64,000 bases of DNA, taken from Coxiellaceae bacterium UBA6002. Its GTDB lineage: Bacteria; Pseudomonadota; Gammaproteobacteria; UBA6002. The DNA lies in assembly GCA_002429595.1 (NCBI GenBank), contig DJAM01000078.1, positions 12,666-76,665 on the forward strand, in the 5' to 3' direction. A model generated the notes under the pieces. The model was not told the DNA's origin, did not search any database, and saw nothing but the letters and a program-made list of their open reading frames with translations. Shown here piece after piece: positions 26,016-34,777 of this stretch. The position numbers were made by a program, and so were the translations under genes. The first letter of the stretch is position 1. The number at the start of each line of letters is the position of its first letter.

Positions 26016-27803
26016 TTAAATATCAGATCGAGCTGTTTCTGGCAAAAATCCTCCAGCCTGCATTTTCCACATTCTCGCATAATGCCCTTCTTTAGCCAGA
26101 AGAGACTCATGTGTGCCATCCTCGATAATTCTACCGTTATCAAATACTAAAATCCTATCCATTTTGGAAAGTGTCGATAAACGATGGGCGATAACGATCG
26201 TTGTCTTTCCTTCCATTAGAATAGCCAGTGCTTCTTGAATATATTTTTCAGTAACTGAGTCCAAAGAGGAGGTTGCTTCGTCCAAAATTAATATCGGGGC
26301 ATTTTTTAGCATGGCTCTCGCAATGGCGATACGTTGGCGTTGACCGCCAGATAACTTAATACCCCGCTCTCCCACCATTGACTGATAACCTTCCGTTAGT
26401 TGAGTGATAAACTCATGGCAATGGGCCTTCTTCGATGCTTCAATGAGTTCATTCTCACTAGCATTAGGATCCCCAAAATGTATATTTTCCATTAAGCTGC
26501 GATGAAAAAGGGTGATGTCTTGAGGTATTAATGCAATTTTTTCCCGTAATGAGGTTTGCGTGACCTGATTGATATTCTGGTCATCTATGGTAATTTCACC
26601 AGACTCCACTTCAAAAAGACGAAGAATTAAATTAACGAAAGTGCTCTTGCCACTGCCTGAAAAGCCGACCAACCCTACCTTTTGTCCTGCTTCAATCACT
26701 ATATTTTTATTTTTAAATAAATGAGCACCTTCTCCGTAGTGAAAGGTCACATCTTTGAATTTAATTTCTCCTTGGGTAACGGTAAGCGGTTTGGCATGAG
26801 GTGCATCCACGATCTCATGGGGAAGTGAGAGGATAGAAAGTGATTGTTGGCACTGCCCTACCTGTTCAGAAAAAGAGACAAACTGGCTAGCCAAGAACCA
26901 CAAATTCCATAAGACACTAATGGATAGAGAAATAACAAACGCAAAATCACCCACCGTAACTTGATTTTTACTATACATATAAACCAGCATGAAAAGATTT
27001 AAGCTTAATAAAGCGATGGCACTAAGGTCCCAAAATAAACGCATTTTGATAATCTTCGATTGCATGACTCTATCTTTTTGCACGGCATCTTTAACACTAC
27101 GATGAATATATTGGTTCTCATCAAAATGTCTGGCAAATAACCTGACATTGACAATGTTGCTGATACTATCCACCATTTTTCCAACTACAGTTGCCCGACT
27201 TGCTGCAAAATCACTGGAAAGCTGTTGAATCGGTTTTAGAAAAAGAAATGTAATCAGTAAAAAAGTCGCCACCCAACCGAAGAGAATCACTGAAAATATA
27301 GGATGGATAAAGAGTAAGGTAATCAGAGCGACGCATAATCCCAGAGTTTGAGCATACAAATCATCAAGTGTATTTAGAATATCGATCACACCACTTTGCA
27401 TATCTGCAATCTTATTGATCAAACTTCCGGCGAAATTATTTTGAAAATAATGATATGAATGTTGGTTGAGATAATTAAACATCCCGGATAGGATATTTTC
27501 TCGAAGTGTAGGGAATAATTTTAATTTGGCCCAATCTAAAAGCCGCATGATCGCACAAAGACCAACCCAAAGAGAGATATACCCCAAAACAAATGGCAGC
27601 GCTGCGCCAAAAACAACTGACTTATCTCCCGCAAAGCCAACTACTCTATCAATAATCAGTTTTAGTGTGTAAGGTAAGAAAGTATTGATAAAAGCCCAGA
27701 GCAACCCCACTAATGCCATGACCGAAAGCAGTCCTTTATAGGGCTTGACCAGATTCAGCAGGAAGTGTCTTAAGGTTAGTGTTGCAGCGCTTGAAGTATT
27801 CAT
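26016..27803 (-). CDS. ABC exporter (fused permease and ATPase)
   Basis: A 595-residue MsbA/multidrug-type half transporter. Six hydrophobic segments lie within about residues 15-310. The ATPase domain has Walker A GFSGSGKST, Q-loop IPQDITLF, signature LSGGQRQR, Walker B and D-loop ILILDEATSSLD, and H-loop VIAHRLST. All are intact, unlike the dead copy at 3995. GGGGA lies before the ATG. The start is 21 nt after the upstream nucleotidyltransferase gene, so they are probably co-transcribed. Drug export is plausible from context but not shown. Confidence 0.93.
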   Translation of the reverse strand: MNTSSAATLTLRHFLLNLVKPYKGLLSVMALVGLLWAFINTFLPYTLKLIIDRVVGFAGDKSVVFGAALPFVLGYISLWVGLCAIMRLLDWAKLKLFPTLRENILSGMFNYLNQHSYHYFQNNFAGSLINKIADMQSGVIDILNTLDDLYAQTLGLCVALITLLFIHPIFSVILFGWVATFLLITFLFLKPIQQLSSDFAASRATVVGKMVDSISNIVNVRLFARHFDENQYIHRSVKDAVQKDRVMQSKIIKMRLFWDLSAIALLSLNLFMLVYMYSKNQVTVGDFAFVISLSISVLWNLWFLASQFVSFSEQVGQCQQSLSILSLPHEIVDAPHAKPLTVTQGEIKFKDVTFHYGEGAHLFKNKNIVIEAGQKVGLVGFSGSGKSTFVNLILRLFEVESGEITIDDQNINQVTQTSLREKIALIPQDITLFHRSLMENIHFGDPNASENELIEASKKAHCHEFITQLTEGYQSMVGERGIKLSGGQRQRIAIARAMLKNAPILILDEATSSLDSVTEKYIQEALAILMEGKTTIVIAHRLSTLSKMDRILVFDNGRIIEDGTHESLLAKEGHYARMWKMQAGGFLPETARSDI

Positions 27804-27824
27804 CCGATTCCCCGTGAAATCACA

Positions 27825-28646
27825 TTAAATATTGTGATAAGTTGTTTGATAGAGTTCCGTTTGTTTAATTTTTTCAATGACAAACTTTATAAAGTTAATT
27901 GTATTTTCTTTTTCAGGCATCGTTTTTCCATACTGCCAATTTTGTGCGACTTCAATCAAATGATTCCAAGGAGATCCAAATTGATCTTTCACCCATTCTG
28001 ATGAAATTTTTTTACTCGCGGTAGCTTTACAGAAAACGGTATACAAAATACGACAAAGATTCAAAATAAGATAAGATTGGTAGTGGCTGTTATTCAACCA
28101 CTCATCGTCTCTCATCTTAGGTTCCCACTCTTGAAATAAATCCCGAATACAGGCTTTTTGGACTTCGATAATCTCGATAGGATGGCACAATGTTTTAAAA
28201 GGAGGGCCTAATAGTGCGATGCTGCTTTCGAATAATAAATAATTGTTAATAATCCATTCATTTCCATAAGGAGCCTCATCGTAAAAAATTCCACCGCCAT
28301 AATAAGGACGGGGCTCTTTTGGAGGCATTATGTTACTAAGCATATCAATGGGAGTGTAAGAACATTCCAATCGTTCGTGCCATTTTGGATAACACTCGCC
28401 TATTTGATTATGCATTTTTCTAACTAATGCAAGCTCAGTAGGCCCGATAGGAGTCTGAGTGATCACAACTAGATCAATATCACTGCTCCCAAGGTTAAAA
28501 TCACCATAAGCCAAAGAGCCAAATAAATATATCCCTATTGAATTTTCACCTAAGTGATTTTTAATCTCACTCGATAAATGGTTTAATATTTTATTGATCT
28601 CTTCATAGGGAGTAACGTTAAAGGCGTTCAAACTGTGGTCCACCAT
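27825..28646 (-). CDS. Aminoglycoside nucleotidyltransferase, AadA/ANT(9)-like
   Basis: A 273-residue protein. The nucleotidyltransferase core is IYLFGSLAYGDFNLGSSDID then LVVITQTP, with the Gly-Ser and Asp-x-Asp metal site. The C-terminal part (ECSYTPIDML, YGGGIFYDEAPYGNEWIINN) matches the DUF4111 domain of AadA-type spectinomycin/streptomycin adenylyltransferases. Length fits that family (about 260). It is the first gene of a likely operon with the ABC exporter. Motifs are intact, so enzymatic function is likely; the drug range is inferred from the family. Confidence 0.87.
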   Translation of the reverse strand: MVDHSLNAFNVTPYEEINKILNHLSSEIKNHLGENSIGIYLFGSLAYGDFNLGSSDIDLVVITQTPIGPTELALVRKMHNQIGECYPKWHERLECSYTPIDMLSNIMPPKEPRPYYGGGIFYDEAPYGNEWIINNYLLFESSIALLGPPFKTLCHPIEIIEVQKACIRDLFQEWEPKMRDDEWLNNSHYQSYLILNLCRILYTVFCKATASKKISSEWVKDQFGSPWNHLIEVAQNWQYGKTMPEKENTINFIKFVIEKIKQTELYQTTYHNI

Positions 28647-28745
28647 AATTTTCTAGCGATTTGCACCAGCAATCTTGCAATAATAGCATGCTAGGCAGAT
28701 CGATTTAATGAGATTGTATTTAGTCACGGCTTTCGTATAGATATT

Positions 28746-29375
28746 TCATAAGCTTTCATACCGATATGTTGCAATTTTCAATCCAATACCGATTAATACC
28801 ATCCCCGTTATTTTTTGCAGGAGTTTCTGTCCAAGTTCATTCGTAACTAAATATTTTTTAAAAGTTGAACAAAAGAGCACAACAAAAGTATTGACCAATG
28901 TTCCTGTTATGATAAACAGAACCCCTAAAATAACGACTTGAATGAACGTATTATTATTTTGCTGTACAAACTGAGGTAGAAATGCAAGAAAGAAGATAGC
29001 CACTTTTGGATTTAAGATATTAGTTAGAAAACCTTGCTGATATATTTTTTTACTACTGATTGCACTGAAATCTGATTTATGAAGATGCAGCGATGAGGTA
29101 AAAAATACTAATCTTAGACCTAAGTAAATCAAATATATGACACCTATATATTTAATTATCTGAAAAAAAGTAAATGAGCTCAGCAATATCAAAGACAGAC
29201 CCGAAGCTGCTGCCATTGTATGGAATAGTAAACCCGTTGAAATTCCGAATACAGAAAGCATGCCAGCACGTTGACCATGAGAAATTGTCCGAGCCATAAT
29301 ATAGATCATATCAGGGCCAGGAAGTAAATTAAGCGTCAATGAAGCCAATATAAACGGAATATAAACATGCAACAT
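28746..29375 (-). CDS. LysE/RhtB-family exporter
   Basis: A 209-residue inner-membrane protein with five to six hydrophobic segments. The family signature is LNLLPGPDMIYIMARTISHG near the N-terminus, followed by GMLSVFGISTGLLFHTMAAA and FLTNILNPKVAIFFLAFLPQ. LysE/RhtB proteins export amino acids or related metabolites. The gene stands alone, and no adjacent regulator was seen. A GAG site lies about 8 nt before the ATG. Confidence 0.92.
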   Translation of the reverse strand: MLHVYIPFILASLTLNLLPGPDMIYIMARTISHGQRAGMLSVFGISTGLLFHTMAAASGLSLILLSSFTFFQIIKYIGVIYLIYLGLRLVFFTSSLHLHKSDFSAISSKKIYQQGFLTNILNPKVAIFFLAFLPQFVQQNNNTFIQVVILGVLFIITGTLVNTFVVLFCSTFKKYLVTNELGQKLLQKITGMVLIGIGLKIATYRYESL

Positions 29376-29451
29376 AAAAATTGCTCGTAGGTTAATGGAT
29401 TTTCTTACTTAACTGTAATCTGACTATTAATGCATTAAAACATTTTCATCA

Positions 29452-30228
29452 TCATGAATCGAGTAAGAGTGCTTTCCGCCCTGCCTCCTGCAATGCATCC
29501 ATCATCTGACGATAAGGCCCAGGCCCATAGCTAATGCGGGCAATACCGAATGCTGCCAATTGTTTTAGCGTAGGGGTATCAGACGTTACCATTATATTGA
29601 TAGGAAGCGGGGAAAGCGTAGTTAATTTTTGAATGATGACAGTATCTTTTAACCCAGGAACGAAAAATCCGCTGGCCCCTGCTTTAGCATAGGCATCAGC
29701 ACGACTTATAGCTTCTTCCAAGTGACTATCATTATGATTAGCAGGATTGATTTTAAAGAATATATCCGTTCGCGCATTGATGAAGAGAGGAATCGACATT
29801 TCATCAGCGGTTGTCATTATTGCCTTAATACGCACACATTGTTCTTCAATTGAATACAGACCCTCGCCACCCACGATCTGATCTTCAAAATTTATACCTA
29901 CAGCACCTGCCTTAATAACTTTGGCAATGTTGCTTTGCAGTGCAGCTGTGCTTTGTCCGTAACCACCCTCAAAGTCAAGGGTTACGGGTAGATCGCTACT
30001 GGCAATAATCTGTTTAAGATTGGCTATCACTGAATTAAAAGGGAGTTGTTCTCCATCGGCATAGCCATGTGCAGCTGCCACTGCCCAACTACTGGTCGCA
30101 ATAACATTTGCACCGCTGGCTTGAACAGCCTTCGCACTGCCAGCATCCCAAACATTAAATAGGATTAATGGATCGCCTTTGATATGAAGATTTTTTAATA
30201 CTTTAGCGCGTTCAATTTGAGTGTTCAT
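29452..30228 (-). CDS. Isocitrate lyase/PEP mutase-family protein
   Basis: A 258-residue (beta/alpha)8 barrel enzyme. LFNVWDAGSAKAVQASGANV and SSWAVAAAHGYADGEQLPF are characteristic of the oxaloacetate hydrolase/methylisocitrate-lyase-like branch. The metal-binding INFEDQ and the strand PLFINARTDIFF are present. The ATG overlaps the stop of ada by four bases and has AAGGA upstream within ada, so it is translationally coupled. Why it pairs with a DNA-repair gene is unclear. The substrate is unknown. Confidence 0.9.
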   Translation of the reverse strand: MNTQIERAKVLKNLHIKGDPLILFNVWDAGSAKAVQASGANVIATSSWAVAAAHGYADGEQLPFNSVIANLKQIIASSDLPVTLDFEGGYGQSTAALQSNIAKVIKAGAVGINFEDQIVGGEGLYSIEEQCVRIKAIMTTADEMSIPLFINARTDIFFKINPANHNDSHLEEAISRADAYAKAGASGFFVPGLKDTVIIQKLTTLSPLPINIMVTSDTPTLKQLAAFGIARISYGPGPYRQMMDALQEAGRKALLLDS

Positions 30229-31274
30229 GTACTGTTCCTTTTTTCGTGATTAATAAGCCATTGTTTGCGTGCTAAACCACCACCGTAACCGCCTAGGTCA
30301 CCATTGATATTAATGACCCGATGACAAGGAACGATAAGAGCAAGTTGGTTTGCGCCATTGGCTGATGCTGTAGCACGATTAGCCGATGCTTTCCCAATTG
30401 CTTTGGCGATATCGGAATAAGACCGCGTTTCACCATAAGGGATTTTTATTAATTCTTCCCAGACCTGCTTTTGAAAAGGAGAGCTCAGAAAAAATAGGGG
30501 GGTTTTAAATTTCTTTAAATTCCCTTTAAAATAAGCTTTGAGTTCTGTTTCAATCAAATGAATCACGGGCGTCATTCCCGGTATGACAGCCGATTTTGTT
30601 TTCTGCCGAAATCTTTCAACCTCTCTTTCCAAACCACGCCGATCTATGAATTCTAAAAGATAAAGATATTTCTCATCTGCGATGGCTATCATTGGACCTA
30701 ATGGGGTATCCAACCAGGCAGCTTTTAATAGATGGTTTTGTCCTGACTTAGTGGGAGCTGCACCCATGATGCGAGTAAATGCATCTCTAAACCCACTACT
30801 GGATTCATACCCCGTTGCAAGTTGTGCCTCGATTACTGCTTCTCCTGCCCTAATTTGTTTCATGGCTAATCCCATGCGACGTGCTCTTGCGTATTCAACA
30901 AAAGTCATGCCAAAACGTTTTTTGAATTGGCGACGAGCTGTAGAAGCGTCAATTGATAATTCCTGGAAATCACTATTTCTCCAGCGCTTCTCGGGGTTTG
31001 CCTCAACAGCTTCTACTAAGGTTTGGATAAGTTTTGAAACCTGGTTAGGATGTGATAAGGGACGACAACGCTTACAAGGCCGAAACGAAGCTAGTAGTGC
31101 TTGCTGAGCGGTTTCAAAGAATTCACAATGTTCAAATTTTGGTTTTCTTGCTGGACAAGTCGGGCGACAAAACACACCAGTTGTTTTCACGCCCACATAG
31201 AAAATACCTTCATATTCTGTGTTTTTAGCTAGCAGTGCTTGATAGTATTCTCTGTTTCTTTCAGCTGTAATCAT
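30225..31274 (-). CDS. ada: Ada: methylation-responsive regulator and O6-methylguanine-DNA methyltransferase
   Basis: A 349-residue protein with the full Ada architecture. The N-terminal zinc domain has Cys 36, 40, 67 and 70 (VFCRPTCPARKP, FRPCKRCRP). Cys 36 is the expected methylphosphotriester acceptor and switch. An AraC-type HTH follows (about 85-180, FKKRFGMTFVEYARARRMGL). The C-terminal methyltransferase has its acceptor Cys 317 in IVPCHRVI. It repairs O6-methylguanine and activates the alkylation response. AGAGA precedes the ATG. It overlaps the downstream PEP-mutase-like gene by four bases. Confidence 0.95.
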   Translation of the reverse strand: MITAERNREYYQALLAKNTEYEGIFYVGVKTTGVFCRPTCPARKPKFEHCEFFETAQQALLASFRPCKRCRPLSHPNQVSKLIQTLVEAVEANPEKRWRNSDFQELSIDASTARRQFKKRFGMTFVEYARARRMGLAMKQIRAGEAVIEAQLATGYESSSGFRDAFTRIMGAAPTKSGQNHLLKAAWLDTPLGPMIAIADEKYLYLLEFIDRRGLEREVERFRQKTKSAVIPGMTPVIHLIETELKAYFKGNLKKFKTPLFFLSSPFQKQVWEELIKIPYGETRSYSDIAKAIGKASANRATASANGANQLALIVPCHRVININGDLGGYGGGLARKQWLINHEKRNST

Positions 31275-31463
31275 GTCTATCTCTGTTAGGTAGTTCGATT
31301 TTTGACATTGCTATTATAGAGAGCGAATAGATAAGATGTCGCCGAAATTCAGGCGTTGATTTTTTTTGATGGCGTAGGTTTTCGTACCCTTCAAAGTTGA
31401 GAAGATTTTTTAAAAGTAGCATGCTGAAAACCTTGTAGATCAATTCTGCTTTTGCACTCACTA

Positions 31464-31928
31464 TCAAGCAGTTGGCACGAAAATAGTTGAGAATGTATAC
31501 TCCTTAATTTTTGCATTCCAGTATTTGATATATTCCTTATATGCGTTTTCTGAGGTTAGGAAAATAACATGTTGTTCAGAGCGCACTCTATATGCAAGGA
31601 TTTTGCTGACTCCATCCAGACAAGCTCTTTCTAGGCGATGATTTCCATCAATGACATTAAATCTATCAGGAGCAATTTCAGCTAAAATAATTGGTACAGC
31701 AATATTAGCAACTCGTATGGTTGATACGTTCAAGTTATCAGAAGGGAATGCTCTGACTGCTGTTACCAAGACTTCTTCCCTGAAAAATATTCGGATTAGC
31801 TTTGATAAAAGTCAAAAGTTTGGTGATGTTAAATTCAAAAAACCATTTGGATAAAATTCATCTCCATCATCCATGGGAATAGGTTGAAATTTCTTATTAT
31901 CTTTTAACTTTCTTGATTGGAGTACCAT
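31464..31928 (-). pseudogene. ParB/Srx-like protein with two compensating frameshifts
   Basis: The ATG at 31928 starts MVLQSRKLKDNKKFQPIPMD and then DDGDEFYPNG. The frame meets a TGA near 31815. The middle segment is sensible only one frame over (FEFNITKLLTFIKANPNIFQ). The first frame then resumes with EEVLVTAVRAFPSDNLNV and PIILAEIAPDRFNVIDGNHR. IDGNHRLERA resembles the nucleotide-binding motif of the ParB/sulfiredoxin fold. One base missing in a T6 tract and one extra in GGG would explain everything. It is either a real pseudogene or a sequencing artefact. Function unknown. Confidence 0.6.
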
Positions 31929-32114
31929 TATTTCTTTTTACTACCTTAATCTTTTATTCAATAGATCGAGAGCAGAAAATTTTGAATGTACACTTTCTTA
32001 CTTCACGAGGTTGCAATCAGATTTATTAATTTTGCGATTTTCGAGGTCGTAGTATGTATATCCACGACCGTGAAAAACAACGAGGTAAAAAAATTTTATC
32101 TAAGCTAGAGAATA

Positions 32115-32727
32115 TTATTTATCATTGTTACAGTCATGGATATTAGGATGCGCGTGACCTGATAGCGTGTGTGTAACTTTTTCTGCATCATAAACTCTGT
32201 ATAAGAAAGAGTAGGCAACTCGCCATTGATGGCCGGAGTTTGTTTCTAGGGTCACTGTTTTATGATTAATTCTTTTAATAATACCAACGATACTTTCACC
32301 CTCTTTATTGAATCCAACACAATCACCCACCTTAAGTGTATTAGCGGTTAAAATATCATTATTTTTAGATTCATAAATCTGGATATCGATGCCATCAACA
32401 TTGAGCATATAATAAGGGATAACAAAGCGTTTATTTTTCTCATGATCAAGCACAACTACATTCTTTGGCCGCATTTCAAGTAATTTGGCATTTACTAATC
32501 TATTTTCAATATGGTAGAAATAACTCAGTTCCATACCTATTCGTAATTTTTGTTTGATACTTAAAATACGTCTAGGATTTTCTAATTCATTGCTAATGGC
32601 AACATGTAAACGATAAAGATCGAATGTAGTAGCGTTTGTTCAGTTCATTAACCAGATGTGTATAATCCATGGCATTATCCTCACATACTTTCAAGAGACT
32701 TTTAAGATCTGGTCTCGACATCAACAT
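32115..32727 (-). pseudogene. Frameshifted protein with two SH3-like repeats
   Basis: An ATG at 32727 starts MLMSRPDLKSLLKVCEDNAM then HLVNELNKRYY. One extra base near 32633 shifts the frame, after which FDLYRLHVAISNELENPRRI and RILSIKQKLRIGMELSYFYH continue to the stop at 32115. The intact-looking part from 32534 codes 139 residues with two similar beta-rich units: KNVVVLDHEKNKRFVIPYYM and KTVTLETNSGHQWRVAYSFL. These look like small SH3-type barrels, of a kind I associate with the C-terminal part of some SprT-like proteins, but that link is weak. The C-terminus is polar. Confidence 0.5.
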
Positions 32728-32739
32728 TTTTGATTCTTA

Positions 32740-32785
32740 TTAATTATATTAACTAATACGAATTAATTATATTAACTAATACGAA
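32740..32785. repeat. Perfect 23-bp tandem duplication
   Basis: Two identical 23-bp AT-rich units (32740-32762 and 32763-32785) lie at the stop codon of the Cache-domain gene. The duplication copies the last codons and stop, so the protein is unchanged. Confidence 0.85.
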
Positions 32786-33279
32786 CATATTCCTGGTTTA
32801 TCAGATGCGTAATGGTACCAAGAGCCAATAAAATAATTACCCGGTATAGGCCTAATATAGATTTTCCTACACTCATAATTATCTGTTTGAGGATTTTGCC
32901 TCCAGCGTCCTTTAAGCCAACCCCCACCAGCTTTGGCTTTATTGATTTCCTCTTGAACGACTAGAGTTCCTGAAGCATCTCTATAGTTGAACTGGCTGTT
33001 ACCAATCAGTTCAGGATGTAGCGGAGAAACAAAAAATACTCCGTTATAATCAGCCATAAAAATATCGGTCTTGTTTTTTTTAAACGTAGCAATTGCTCTT
33101 TCATTGCCATACTCTTTGATGTATTTTTCCACCTTTTTGACAAGACCAATAACTCTAGCTTCATTTATCTCAGTTGAAGTCCTCGGTTCAGCATTTATAT
33201 TTGAGTTGAATGTTAAAAGCATTAACCACACAGATAGCGAAATTCTTGTTCTTTTTTTATGGCATTGACTCTTCTTCAC
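32776..33279 (-). CDS. Periplasmic single-Cache-domain protein
   Basis: About 167 residues. An N-terminal basic stretch and hydrophobic core (ISLSVWLMLLTFNSNINA) form a signal peptide. The mature part reads YGNERAIATFKKNKTDIFMA, DYNGVFFVSPLHPELIGNSQ, then AKAGGGWLKGRWRQNP and GNYFIGSWYHYA, the order of a soluble single Cache (sCache_2) sensor domain. Such proteins bind small ligands. GTG at 33279 has GGAAG 5 nt upstream; a TTG at 33291 is an alternative start. There is no attached signalling domain. The partner is unknown. Confidence 0.8.
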   Translation of the reverse strand: MKKSQCHKKRTRISLSVWLMLLTFNSNINAEPRTSTEINEARVIGLVKKVEKYIKEYGNERAIATFKKNKTDIFMADYNGVFFVSPLHPELIGNSQFNYRDASGTLVVQEEINKAKAGGGWLKGRWRQNPQTDNYECRKIYIRPIPGNYFIGSWYHYASDKPGICSY

Positions 33280-33437
33280 AGGAGCTTCCAAAAGATTAGT
33301 TTTGTAATTTTAATAACTCAAGTCGTATTTCTTTCCAAGTAGTCCAGTCTTTTCCCAAAAAATTTTATCTTCAAGTATTTTGACCCAAAGTTAAATCAGA
33401 AATTTGTTACTGTTATTAAAGATAAAAAAATAGCCAT

Positions 33438-34028
33438 TTAATTTCCTTGCTTTTTTTCCATGATTTTTTCAATATGTCTAATAATCATACCCGCAACTTC
33501 TGCAGCAGTTTTAGTAGTGTTATTAATTGTAAGCTCATTAGGATGATGAGTATGAAAAACTGAGCAATGACGTACTAAATGTAAAGCCCTTTCTGTATCA
33601 ATTGTTTTATAGTGATCACGCCTCTTTATTTCTCCCACTCGAATTATCAGTTCTATTTCTTCGCATTCTAAACGAACAGGTATTAGGAGAGCACGTCTAT
33701 CTCTCGCTAATTGTCGTACGCGTTGGTAGAACTGCTTTGGGTGCTCATCGCCTTCAATCATTTCTTGCGTTATGACAAAGCTGAAATCTGGAGGAGATAA
33801 TTCTTTCATTGTCTCGAAAATAACATCGCATATTTTGCCTGCTTTTTGCCAAACAGCATTTGGCAAAGGCGTGAAGCCATCCTGGTTAATTAGATTAAAA
33901 ATAGGATTGTTCCAAGTGTGATTATCAACTAATTTGAAGTTTGGAAACTTGATAAGTTCTTTTGCGGTCGTTAATTTGCCGCTACCAGCAAATCCCATTA
34001 TGAGAACAATACAATTAGTATATTGCAT
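33438..34028 (-). CDS. P-loop NTPase / small-molecule kinase-like protein
   Basis: A 196-residue protein starting with a P-loop, IVLIMGFAGSGKLTTAKELI. The residue after Lys is Leu, a variant common in one shikimate-kinase-like AAA group. The segment FKLVDNHTWNNPIF resembles a substrate-binding DNH motif, and the lid region around RDRRALLIPVRLECEEIELI precedes RRDHYKTIDTERALH. It probably phosphorylates a small molecule. AGGA lies 8 nt before the ATG. It starts 12 nt after the ABM-like gene, so they form an operon. Confidence 0.78.
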   Translation of the reverse strand: MQYTNCIVLIMGFAGSGKLTTAKELIKFPNFKLVDNHTWNNPIFNLINQDGFTPLPNAVWQKAGKICDVIFETMKELSPPDFSFVITQEMIEGDEHPKQFYQRVRQLARDRRALLIPVRLECEEIELIIRVGEIKRRDHYKTIDTERALHLVRHCSVFHTHHPNELTINNTTKTAAEVAGMIIRHIEKIMEKKQGN

Positions 34029-34040
34029 TGGAGAGTCCTA

Positions 34041-34382
34041 TTAATGGTCCAACAAAAGATCATCTACCACGTCCAAACATATATCATCGTATTGTTCTAA
34101 ATCCTTATTTTGCTGTTTTAATGCTTGTATCTGCTTTATGGCTTCTTGAATATTAGGAGGCAAGTTACTGTTAGGATCATCATCCCCAGGCCATGCTGCA
34201 TCCCGAGTGGCTCTATCTGGCCAACGGGAATATGCTACCCATAAGCCATCCTCTCCTCTATGTAGGCAAGAGCCGATCGCTCCACACTTTTGCGTAAAAT
34301 AATCCACCACCTTACGCCAGTTTTCTTTATAATGAGCTTCCTGATCAGGTTTTAATTTAAATCGATATATAACAGCAAACAT
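34041..34382 (-). CDS. Ferredoxin-fold (ABM-like) small protein
   Basis: A 113-residue protein. MFAVIYRFKLKPDQEAHYKE, then VVDYFTQKCGAIGSCLHRGE and LWVAYSRWPDRATRDAAWPG follow the strand-helix-strand pattern of antibiotic-biosynthesis-monooxygenase-like dimeric barrels. The C-terminus is Gln/Leu-rich helix. No cofactor residues can be assigned. It is directly upstream of the P-loop kinase gene (12-nt gap), so it is co-transcribed. Function unknown. Confidence 0.72.
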   Translation of the reverse strand: MFAVIYRFKLKPDQEAHYKENWRKVVDYFTQKCGAIGSCLHRGEDGLWVAYSRWPDRATRDAAWPGDDDPNSNLPPNIQEAIKQIQALKQQNKDLEQYDDICLDVVDDLLLDH

Positions 34383-34494
34383 AGCAACTAAAACTCCTAA
34401 ATATTGCTCGCTTTTAATAGAATTTTAATATTTATAAGCCAAAATTACCCAATATAGATTGACATACCTAGTGCTAAAAAATATTTGCTAGTCA

Positions 34495-34766
34495 GCAGTC
34501 ATTATCGCCGATATTGGGGACAGTGACCATATACCACTTAAAGAGGAAACGCTCTTTATCAGGAATATGGCCAAACAACTATAAACTAGGCTCCGATTGC
34601 ATACAATCGCTACGCGAGTGTTATTGAAGACAAAGCGTGTATTACGAACAAGTCTTCTCAAGTGAAAAACCGGGTACGGTCATATGAATATTTGCAATCC
34701 AATTTTGTGCCAAATGGCACAATCGATAAAGCGTATCAGTCCGACAAGGCATTGACAGCTATTTAA
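34495..34766 (+). pseudogene. Unassigned coding remnant
   Basis: No intact gene lies in 34383-34777. Two neighbouring frames look coding-like: IIADIGDSDHIPLKEETLFI then RNMAKQL, and, from 34590 to a stop at 34766, YASVIEDKACITNKSSQVKN then YEYLQSNFVPNGTIDKAYQS. Neither has a start codon, and no family was recognised. The remainder of the gap holds nothing visible apart from a TTGACA near 34460. Confidence 0.3.
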
Positions 34767-34777
34767 AAGGAAGTTTT

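Noticed and set aside
31261..31467. A 68-codon minus-strand frame between ada and the ParB-like gene.
   Set aside because: No ribosome binding site and no recognisable motif; probably chance.
33438..34028. Walker A with Leu after Lys (GSGKLT) taken as a damaged P-loop.
   Set aside because: GKLT is a normal variant in a family of shikimate-kinase-like AAA proteins, as far as I recall.
34505..34530. GGGGACAGTGACCAT looked like part of a REP-type repeat.
   Set aside because: It occurs once in the window, has no paired inverted copy, and one frame through it reads as coding-like.
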